Positions 58,086-64,000 of a stretch of 64,000 nt of DNA are shown one piece after another. Below the pieces are notes generated by a model. The model searched no databases. It was not told the DNA's origin and worked only from the letters and a program-made list of their open reading frames with translations. Made by a program: the position numbers and the translations under genes. The stretch comes from Myxococcales bacterium UBA1660 (GTDB lineage: Bacteria; Myxococcota_A; Polyangia; Polyangiales; Houyiibacteriaceae), in assembly GCA_002320815.1 (NCBI GenBank), contig DCLA01000113.1, positions 28,831 to 92,830 on the forward strand, given 5' to 3'. Each line of letters starts with the position of its first letter. The first letter of the stretch is position 1.

Positions 58086-59197
58086 TCCGCCGCGGGTTCG
58101 CTCGCGGCGGGCGTCCCCGGCTCCGCGGTCCGGCTCATCCAGGCCGCCGCGGCGCCGATGAGGGCCGCGACCACCAGCCCGGCCAGCACCAGCCGCCACG
58201 GGCGGCGATGGGTCGGTAGCGTGACCGACGCGTCGGCGGGTGGGGGCGCCGGGCGCTGGGACCAGTGCGGGCCGGCGTCCACCGAGGTCGCGGTGGCGTC
58301 GCTGAACTCGTCGGTGATCCGCGGGCTCAGGCTGAGATCGAAGGCGTCCAGGCTGCCGGTGGCGAAGCGCATCTGGGTCGTGGTGCGGACCGGCCGGACC
58401 TCGTTGGCCAGGCGCAGCGCCTCCCGGAACGCGGCGGCGTTGGCGAAGCGCTCCGCGGGCTCGTAGCGGAGCGCGGCGTCCACCACGTCGAGCACCAGCG
58501 GCGGCAGGTGCGGCGCGCGGGTGCGCAGCGACGGCGGCGGCCCCTTGCGGATGGCCACGAAGGCCTCGTTCGGCGTGCCCCGGTAGGCCGGCTCCGCCAA
58601 GAGCAGCTCGTAGAGCATGAGCCCGGCGGCCCAGATGTCGGAGCGCGCGTCCGCGTCCTCGCCGTGGGCCACCTCGGGCGCCATGTAGCGCGGCGTGCCC
58701 ACCAGGGTGCCGCTCAGCGTGAGCCGGCCGGCGCCGGCCACCTTGGCGATGCCGAAGTCGAGGACCTTCACCACCACCCCTTCGTCCTGGCGCGAGAGGA
58801 AGACGTTGGGGTGCTTCAGGTCGCGGTGGACGATGCCCTGGGCGTGGGCGGCCTCGAGGGCGGCGAGGACCTGGTCCAGGATCCACACCGCCTCGGCCAC
58901 CGGCACCGCGCCGGAGCTCTTCAGGCGCTGGGCCAGGGTCTCGCCTTCGAGGAGCTCCAGGGCCAGGAAGGCGTGGCCATCGTCGGTGGTCCCCGAGTCG
59001 TAGACCTCGACGATGTTGGGGTGCCGCAGCCGCGCGAGGACGGCTGCCTCGCGCAGGAAGCGCTCCTTCTCGTCGGTGGCCTCCAGGACCTTGAGGGCCA
59101 CTTCGCGCTCCAGCACCTGGTGGCGCGCGCGGTAGACGCGTCCGTACGCGCCGGCCCCGAGCTCACCCACGAGCTCGTATCGGTCGATGACCCTCAT
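58082..59197 (-). CDS. Membrane-anchored Hanks-type Ser/Thr protein kinase (third)
   Basis: 371 residues, ATG start. Gly-rich loop LGAGAYGRVYRARH, Lys36 (VALKVLE), HRD 124-126 in IVHRDLKHPN with the normal catalytic Lys, DFG 147-149 (VLDFGIAKV), YMAPEVA. The domain ends at about residue 265. A ~70-residue linker with YHR-type basic parts leads to one membrane helix (LVLAGLVVAALIGAAAAWM) and a short acidic tail. Unlike the two other kinases of the window it has a standard catalytic loop. It is convergent with the ATP-grasp/alpha-E pair, 12 bp away, and possibly follows the MopE/NHL gene in transcription. Confidence 0.92.
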   Translation of the reverse strand: MRVIDRYELVGELGAGAYGRVYRARHQVLEREVALKVLEATDEKERFLREAAVLARLRHPNIVEVYDSGTTDDGHAFLALELLEGETLAQRLKSSGAVPVAEAVWILDQVLAALEAAHAQGIVHRDLKHPNVFLSRQDEGVVVKVLDFGIAKVAGAGRLTLSGTLVGTPRYMAPEVAHGEDADARSDIWAAGLMLYELLLAEPAYRGTPNEAFVAIRKGPPPSLRTRAPHLPPLVLDVVDAALRYEPAERFANAAAFREALRLANEVRPVRTTTQMRFATGSLDAFDLSLSPRITDEFSDATATSVDAGPHWSQRPAPPPADASVTLPTHRRPWRLVLAGLVVAALIGAAAAWMSRTAEPGTPAASEPAAD

Positions 59198-59267
59198 CCC
59201 AGGACGCCGATGCTACCGGGTACGGCGCGCCGGGAGAACCGGGAAGCTCATGCCCCTCGGACGGCGT

Positions 59268-62200
59268 TCACCAGATCACCCGCAGCGCGTCGGCGTCGGC
59301 ATCGACCAGCACCGCGTGCCCGTTCCAGAGCCCCATGTCGACCAGCTCGCCCAGGCGGGCGGCGGACGCCGGTCCACCGTCGCCGGAGTCGCCGGGCATG
59401 TCGTAGGTGCCGGCGAGGGTCTCGATGGTCCCGGCGGGCGTGATCCGCCGGACCCGTGCGTGGTCTTCCTCGGCCAGGAGGAGGTCCCCGCTGGGGAGGG
59501 TCACCAGGTGTCCGTCGGCGATCAGGGCGTCGGTGGCCGGGATCCCGCTGGAGGTCGCGTCGGTGCCGCCGCCGGCGACGAGGGTCATCCCGCCGTCCGG
59601 CTGGATGCGGACGATGCAGTGGAAGCCGCCGGGGTTGCAGCGGCTGAGGACGTAGACGGCGTCGCTCGGGCCCGGCGCCGGCGCGGCGGCGACGTTCGCT
59701 CCGATGAGGCGGAGGGTGTCGTCGCCGTGGTTGGAGCCCGCGGCGAGGTGGATGATGCCGCTGGCGTCGATCCACCGGACGCTGAGGTTGCTGATGACCC
59801 AGAGGAGACCGTTGGCGCTGTAGACCAGGTCGTTGAGGCCGGAGAGGGTGGCGTCCTCGGCCGGGCCCTCGTCGCCCGTGTTTCCGGTCGACCCGGTGCC
59901 CGCCACGAGCTCGAGGAGCCCGGTGCTCAGGTCGACGGCCCAGATGCGGCGGGTCTGATGGAAGAGAAGGCGATCGTCCGCGGTGTCGTAGGCCAAGATG
60001 AGGCCTCTGGTGTTTACGCCGAGCTCGGCTACCGGGAGGCCCTCGCTGGGGCCGGAGAGCCCACCGAAACCGAGCTGCGACACCGTGCCCTGGGGATCGA
60101 TGCGCATCATCCGGCCGTTCGCGCCGACGTAGAGGGTGCCGTCGGGGGCGCTGACCACGTCACTCCAGTCATCGGTGGCCGAGGTGAGCCAAGCCGTCTG
60201 CGGCAGCGTGCTGACGAGCCCGTAGCGGGGCCCGTTCAGCGCGCTGAAGATCGTCCCCGCCGCCGGCGCGGTGCCCGTGAGGGTGGCGCTGGCGGTGGTG
60301 GCGCCGGCGGACGCGAATTCGACACTCGCGCCGCCGACCGCGATCCCTGCGCGCACCGGGAAGGAGACCTCGCCGGCGGCGTCGGTGGTGCGCAGTTCGC
60401 CACTCTCGGGGAGGTGCACCGGGCTGCTGAAGCGCACGGTCCGACCGGCCAGGGGCGCGCCGCCGAGGGTCTCGACCCGGACCACCAGGGGCATCGCGAA
60501 GGGCTCGTGGATGGTGGTGCTCTGGGCGTCGCCGCTGACGACCACCACCCGGGCGCAGCTCGCGGCGCAGTCGGAGTCGTCGCAGTCCACCGCGCCATCG
60601 CAGTCGTCGTCGGCGAGGTCGTCGCAGACCTCCGTGCCGGCGGGGCTGCGGGTGGCCGCGGCGTCGTCGCAGTCCCGGGCGTCGGCGACGTAGCCCGTCG
60701 GTGCGCCGCACGCCTCGAGGGGCGCGGCGGGGTCGCCGTAGCCATCGCCGTCGGTGTCGGCGTAGTAGGTCATCGCCAGGGCGGCCTCGTCGACCGCGCC
60801 GTCGCAGTCGTCGTCGCGACCCAGGGTCGAGCCGCAGTCGTCGGGCACCAGGGGGTTCACGCCGGGCTCGGCGTCGTCGCAGTCGCCGGCCCGGGTCACC
60901 GTCCCGGTGGGCTGCGAGCAGCCGCTCATGGGCGCGCCGGCGCCGAAGCCGTCGCCGTCGCCGTCGGTGTAGAAGACGCGGGCCGCGGGGCTCTCGTCGG
61001 TGAGCCCGTCGCAGTCGTCGTCGACCCCGGCGAGGCCGGCGCAGTCGTCCAGCCGCCCGGGGCTCACGCGAGGATCGGCGTCGTCGCAGTCGCCGTTGCG
61101 TCGGGCGACGCCCACGTCGAAGAGGCAGGTGAAGAGCGGGTCCCCGGTGCCCCAACCGTCGCCGTCCAGGTCGGCGAAGAAGAGCGAGGGGTTGCCGCCC
61201 TCGTCGACGGTGCCGTCGCAGTCGTCGTCGATGGCTGGCTGCCCGCTGCAGGCGTCCGCCGCCTTCGGGTTCGTGGAGCGGTTGGTGTCGTCGCAGTCGT
61301 CGTCGTTGGTCACCCGGCCGGGGATGGGCGCGCAGGAGGCGAGCCCGTCCGCGGGGTCGCCGAAGCCGTCGCCGTCGTCGTCGGCGTACCAGTCGGTCGC
61401 GGCGGCGTCCTCGTCGACGGTGCCGTCGCAGTCGTTGTCCGCGCCGTCACAGATCTCCGGGCTGTCCGCTCCCCGGGTGTTGGGATCCCGGTCGTCGCAG
61501 TCCGCGGTGGGCGCGCCGCAGGCCTCGTCGGGGAGGCCGTCGCGGTCGTCGTCCTCGCCGTCGCCGACGGCGATGCGGTAGTCCGCGCGGCCGTTGCAGT
61601 CGTCGTCGAGCCCGTTGCAGCGCTCGGGGGCCTCGGGGCTCACCGCGGCGTCGTCGTCGTCGCAGTCGCCGGGGCGGATGGCGCGGCCCTCGGGGGGCAC
61701 GCAGCTCTCGATGGAGGGATCGGCGGCACTCACCACGCCCCACCCGTCGCCGTCGCGATCGACGTACCAGGGGATGGCGACGGCGTTCTCGTCGACCACA
61801 CCGTCGCAGTCGTTGTCCTCGCCGTCGCAGATCTCCGGCGCCGTGGGCCGGATGGAGGCCACGGTGTCGTCGCAGTCGCCGGCGACGCTGGCGTACCCCG
61901 GCGCGCCCGGACAGGCGATGGTCGAGCTCCCGGCGGCGCCGACGCCGTCGTGGTCGGCGTCCCGGAAGAGCTCCAGGGTGAGGCCCTCGTCGATCGCGCC
62001 GTCGCAGTCGTTGTCCGCGCCGTCGCAGACCTCGGGCGAGCCCGGGGAGGCGGCGCGGTCGTTGTCGTTGCAGTCCAGGCCGCAGTCGGCCCCGTTGCAG
62101 CAGAGGGCGCTGACCAGGCCGTCGCCGTCGAGGTCCCGGTCGCCGAAGGTGTCCGGGCGGCAGTCCTCGTCGCGACCCTCGGCGTCGCAGACCTCGGCGG

Positions 62201-62603
62201 CCGAGGGGTTTCGCTCGGCGTCGGCGTCGTCGCAGTCGTCGCCGCCGCAGGCGAGGGCCTCGTGACCGTCGCCGTCCGCGTCGGCTTCCACCGCGCAGAC
62301 CGTCTCGCAGGTCCGCGCGCCCTCGTCGCAGACCTGGGTGGGCATGCAGCTCGTGGTGCCCGAGACGCAGCCCATCGGATCCGCGGCGGGATCGCCGGGC
62401 AGACACTGTTCGACACCGTTGCAGAAGAGGCCGTCGTCGCAGTCGGAGTGGGCGGCGCAGCCCACGGCGCCGTCGGGGACCACGGCGTCGTCGTCGCCAC
62501 AGGCGGCGAGGGTGGAGAGGACGAGCGCGAAGGCGCACGCGGCGAAGCGGGGGGAGCGGAGCAAGATGGGGCGGAGGGTTTCACGGAAGCCCGCCGCTGG
62601 CAT
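59268..62603 (-). CDS. Lipoprotein with MopE-like repeats, Ig-like domain and NHL-type propeller
   Basis: 1111 residues from ATG 62603 (TTG 62564 would also keep the signal). Lipobox STLAAC, lipid Cys35, followed by GDDD. After a head nearly matching the RCC1 lipoprotein (CDDGLFCNGVEQCLPG) come about nine MopE-type repeats such as EVCDGADNDCDGAIDEG with GDCDD, up to residue ~665. A Big_1/invasin-like Ig domain follows (VRVETLGGAPLAGRTVRF, TTDAAGEVSFPV). The last ~300 residues are an NHL-like propeller (LVAGTGSTGNTGDEGPA, ETLAGTYDMPGDSGDGGPA). Surface-exposed metal- and ligand-binding protein; exact role unknown. Confidence 0.88.
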   Translation of the reverse strand: MPAAGFRETLRPILLRSPRFAACAFALVLSTLAACGDDDAVVPDGAVGCAAHSDCDDGLFCNGVEQCLPGDPAADPMGCVSGTTSCMPTQVCDEGARTCETVCAVEADADGDGHEALACGGDDCDDADAERNPSAAEVCDAEGRDEDCRPDTFGDRDLDGDGLVSALCCNGADCGLDCNDNDRAASPGSPEVCDGADNDCDGAIDEGLTLELFRDADHDGVGAAGSSTIACPGAPGYASVAGDCDDTVASIRPTAPEICDGEDNDCDGVVDENAVAIPWYVDRDGDGWGVVSAADPSIESCVPPEGRAIRPGDCDDDDAAVSPEAPERCNGLDDDCNGRADYRIAVGDGEDDDRDGLPDEACGAPTADCDDRDPNTRGADSPEICDGADNDCDGTVDEDAAATDWYADDDGDGFGDPADGLASCAPIPGRVTNDDDCDDTNRSTNPKAADACSGQPAIDDDCDGTVDEGGNPSLFFADLDGDGWGTGDPLFTCLFDVGVARRNGDCDDADPRVSPGRLDDCAGLAGVDDDCDGLTDESPAARVFYTDGDGDGFGAGAPMSGCSQPTGTVTRAGDCDDAEPGVNPLVPDDCGSTLGRDDDCDGAVDEAALAMTYYADTDGDGYGDPAAPLEACGAPTGYVADARDCDDAAATRSPAGTEVCDDLADDDCDGAVDCDDSDCAASCARVVVVSGDAQSTTIHEPFAMPLVVRVETLGGAPLAGRTVRFSSPVHLPESGELRTTDAAGEVSFPVRAGIAVGGASVEFASAGATTASATLTGTAPAAGTIFSALNGPRYGLVSTLPQTAWLTSATDDWSDVVSAPDGTLYVGANGRMMRIDPQGTVSQLGFGGLSGPSEGLPVAELGVNTRGLILAYDTADDRLLFHQTRRIWAVDLSTGLLELVAGTGSTGNTGDEGPAEDATLSGLNDLVYSANGLLWVISNLSVRWIDASGIIHLAAGSNHGDDTLRLIGANVAAAPAPGPSDAVYVLSRCNPGGFHCIVRIQPDGGMTLVAGGGTDATSSGIPATDALIADGHLVTLPSGDLLLAEEDHARVRRITPAGTIETLAGTYDMPGDSGDGGPASAARLGELVDMGLWNGHAVLVDADADALRVIW

Positions 62604-62650
62604 CCCCCAAAAGGGTGGTCTCCCCGCGCGGGGAACGGTGGCCGAGACGA

Positions 62651-62686
62651 AGCGAGGGCCGATGCGTCGCCGCACCGGCCCTCGCT
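62651..62686 (-). terminator. Hairpin after the LamG surface protein gene
   Basis: AGCGAGGGCCG (62651-62661) and CGGCCCTCGCT (62676-62686) form a perfect 11-bp stem, loop 14 nt, 19 bases downstream of the minus-strand stop at 62705. On the minus strand it is followed by TCGTCTCGG, so no real T tract. Confidence 0.6.
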
Positions 62687-62704
62687 CACGTCACCCGCGT
62701 TCGG

Positions 62705-64000
62705 TCAGAGCCAGCGGGACTCGAGGTAGGCGATCACCGCGGCTCGCTCCGCGTCGGACAGGGCCCGGTCGTAGTAGATGAACTCGCCGACGAGGCCCCG
62801 GTAGGACTCCCCGACGTCCGAGCTGCCCACGTAGAGCGACTTGTTGCCGACGGAGATGTTGTTCCCCGTCGCGGTGGCGGTGGCGGTGGCGCCGCCGAGC
62901 TCCACGCTCATGAAGTCCCGGTTCGTGCCGCCGATGCGCCCGGCCAGCACGTAGCTGGTGCCGCTCGCCAGCGTGAGCTCGGCCCCGGTGTTGTCGTTGG
63001 CGGACTGCCAGTGGAGGATGGGGCTGGGCGCATCGAGGCCGGACTGCTCCATGGACCAGTCCTGGTCACGGTTGCCGTGGTGAGCCACGGCTCCCCAGGC
63101 CTCCGGGTTCCGGTGGGTGACGACGGCGAAGACCGTCACGTCGCGGGTCAGCGGGAACGCCGGGGTGAACATGCCGGTCTCCCCGGCGAAGTCGACGGCC
63201 GGGTGTCCGTTGATCGTCGCGCTGAGCTCGGGGGTGCCGCTCCGGACCGCGAGGTGCCGGCCGTTGCCGCTGAGGTCGCGCCACTCGCTGACGGAGGTGC
63301 CGGAGGAGAAGGTGAAGCTCCCGGCGCTCTGCGCGTCGTAGTGCGCCGTGAGCCCGGCCGTCGGCAGGAGGGAGCAGCACATCACGCCGCCACCCGTCGC
63401 CTGGGTCTTGGTCACGTTGTTGGCCTCCTCGACGCCGATCGCGCCGCAGCTCCAGCCGCCGGTGGGCAGCTGGCCGCAGAGGTCGTTGGAGTAGCGGGTG
63501 AGGGGCGAGCAGCTGCCGTTGGCGTTGCCACCCATGTTGCCGCAACCGAAGAGGTCGTTGGCCCCGGAGGCGCCGCAGATGGCGCTCCCGGGCCCGCTGA
63601 CGCGGGCCGCGAAGAAGAGGTCGGGATCGCCCGCCACCGTGGCATCACCGCAGCCGGCGCCGCCGGAGGCGGTCAGCACGTCACCGGTCGAGCCGCAGAC
63701 GGCCCACCCCGGCGCGCAGAGGTCCTCGACGTTGCAACCGGTGCCGGTCGGGTTGGTCGAATCGTTGCCGGCGTTCCGGCCGCAGGCCGGCGGGGCGACC
63801 GCCAGGACGCCCGGCTGGTCCCAACCCCCGGAGCAGCCGGCGATCGTGGGGTACGCCGCATCGTCCACGAAGCCCTCGCGGGTTCCGTCGGCGCAGCCGC
63901 TCTGCACGCACACGGCGGTGCCGCTCGAGTCGTCGCAGCCGCGCAGCCCGCAGGTGGTGCTGGCGCAGTCGGCGGCGCAGTCGCCGTCGGCGTCGTTGTC
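62705..64000 (-). CDS. Cys-rich surface protein with C-terminal LamG-like domain, N-terminus beyond the window
   Basis: The frame is open to base 64000, so only the last 431 codons are here. The visible N-terminal part is Cys/Asp-rich (DADGDCAADCASTTCG, then DDSSGTAVCVQSGC). It continues with a Gly/Asn-rich section with paired Cys (CNVEDLCAPGWAVCGS, CGQLPTGGWSCGAI). The last ~220 residues look like a LamG/concanavalin-type domain: LTAHYDAQSAGSF, VSEWRDLSGNGRHLAV, VGEFIYYDRALSDAERAAV. Such domains bind sugars or proteins at the surface. It precedes the MopE/NHL lipoprotein gene by 101 bp on the same strand, and the Asp-rich start may belong to the same MopE type. Confidence 0.8.
   Translation of the reverse strand, partial: DNDADGDCAADCASTTCGLRGCDDSSGTAVCVQSGCADGTREGFVDDAAYPTIAGCSGGWDQPGVLAVAPPACGRNAGNDSTNPTGTGCNVEDLCAPGWAVCGSTGDVLTASGGAGCGDATVAGDPDLFFAARVSGPGSAICGASGANDLFGCGNMGGNANGSCSPLTRYSNDLCGQLPTGGWSCGAIGVEEANNVTKTQATGGGVMCCSLLPTAGLTAHYDAQSAGSFTFSSGTSVSEWRDLSGNGRHLAVRSGTPELSATINGHPAVDFAGETGMFTPAFPLTRDVTVFAVVTHRNPEAWGAVAHHGNRDQDWSMEQSGLDAPSPILHWQSANDNTGAELTLASGTSYVLAGRIGGTNRDFMSVELGGATATATATGNNISVGNKSLYVGSSDVGESYRGLVGEFIYYDRALSDAERAAVIAYLESRWL

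Noticed and set aside
62624..62635. 12-bp palindrome CCCCGCGCGGGG upstream of the MopE/NHL gene
   Set aside because: Short GC-only palindromes are expected often in DNA of this composition; no context supports a role.
59187..62729. Plus-strand frame of almost 1200 codons opposite the MopE/NHL gene
   Set aside because: Shadow of the Asp/Cys-rich repeats. The product is Val/Gly/Ala-rich without domains, while the minus strand shows a lipobox, nine repeats, an Ig-like domain and NHL motifs.

Overview
The window is very GC-rich, gene-dense DNA with third-position G/C bias. Its gene content points to a myxobacterium-like member of Myxococcota, probably of the Polyangiales/Sandaracinus type: three membrane-anchored Hanks-type kinases (two with the HRDVSP catalytic loop), giant Cys/Asp-rich surface lipoproteins with MopE-like repeats, RCC1 and NHL propellers, eleven predicted lipoproteins in 64 kb, and an ECF sigma/anti-sigma pair. 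The assignment is an inference from gene content; there is no rRNA or other marker here. I saw no tRNA, rRNA, CRISPR array, insertion sequence or prophage. The DNA looks like a chromosome.

Layout. 1-2.3 kb: a minus-strand run of an acyltransferase-like protein, a methyltransferase and a truncated flavoprotein. 2.4-7.1 kb: a giant lipoprotein with nineteen 48-residue Cys repeats. 7.1-10 kb: a membrane protein and a von Willebrand factor A lipoprotein. 10.2-11.9 kb: corA overlapping a MESH1-like (p)ppGpp hydrolase gene. 11.9-17.9 kb (minus): two Ser/Thr kinases around an ethanolamine-type permease, then glnS. 18-31.8 kb: a MopE/RCC1 lipoprotein, a CxxCH lipoprotein, a thioesterase, a UshA-like nucleotidase, HD hydrolase, the ECF sigma cassette and a Cys-rich lipoprotein. 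31.9-48.3 kb: mostly metabolic genes (esterase, methyltransferase, TANGO2-like protein, thioredoxin lipoprotein, hisD, SCP2 plus an AMACR-type racemase, lipase lipoprotein, outer-membrane barrel, acyl-CoA ligase, Ada-like repair protein, LysR/NmrA pair).

48.3-58.1 kb is the most interesting block: a divergent cluster built on circularly permuted ATP-grasp enzymes, alpha-E proteins and transglutaminase-fold proteins. On the minus strand a transglutaminase-DUF2126 protein, a fused ATP-grasp/alpha-E protein, a second transglutaminase-like protein and a small membrane-anchored Cys-rich protein form one tightly coupled operon. On the plus strand a stand-alone ATP-grasp and a stand-alone alpha-E gene overlap. 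The families are known and have been predicted to make and break amide bonds. The specific points here are the loss of ATP-binding motifs in the fused copy, the coupled small Cys-rich protein as a possible substrate, and three helically phased direct repeats in the divergent promoter region.

58.1-64 kb (minus): a third kinase, a MopE/Ig-like/NHL lipoprotein and the C-terminal part of a LamG-type surface protein that runs off the window. Gene ends are often marked by long GC hairpins with little or no T tract, and several convergent pairs have both stop codons inside one hairpin.
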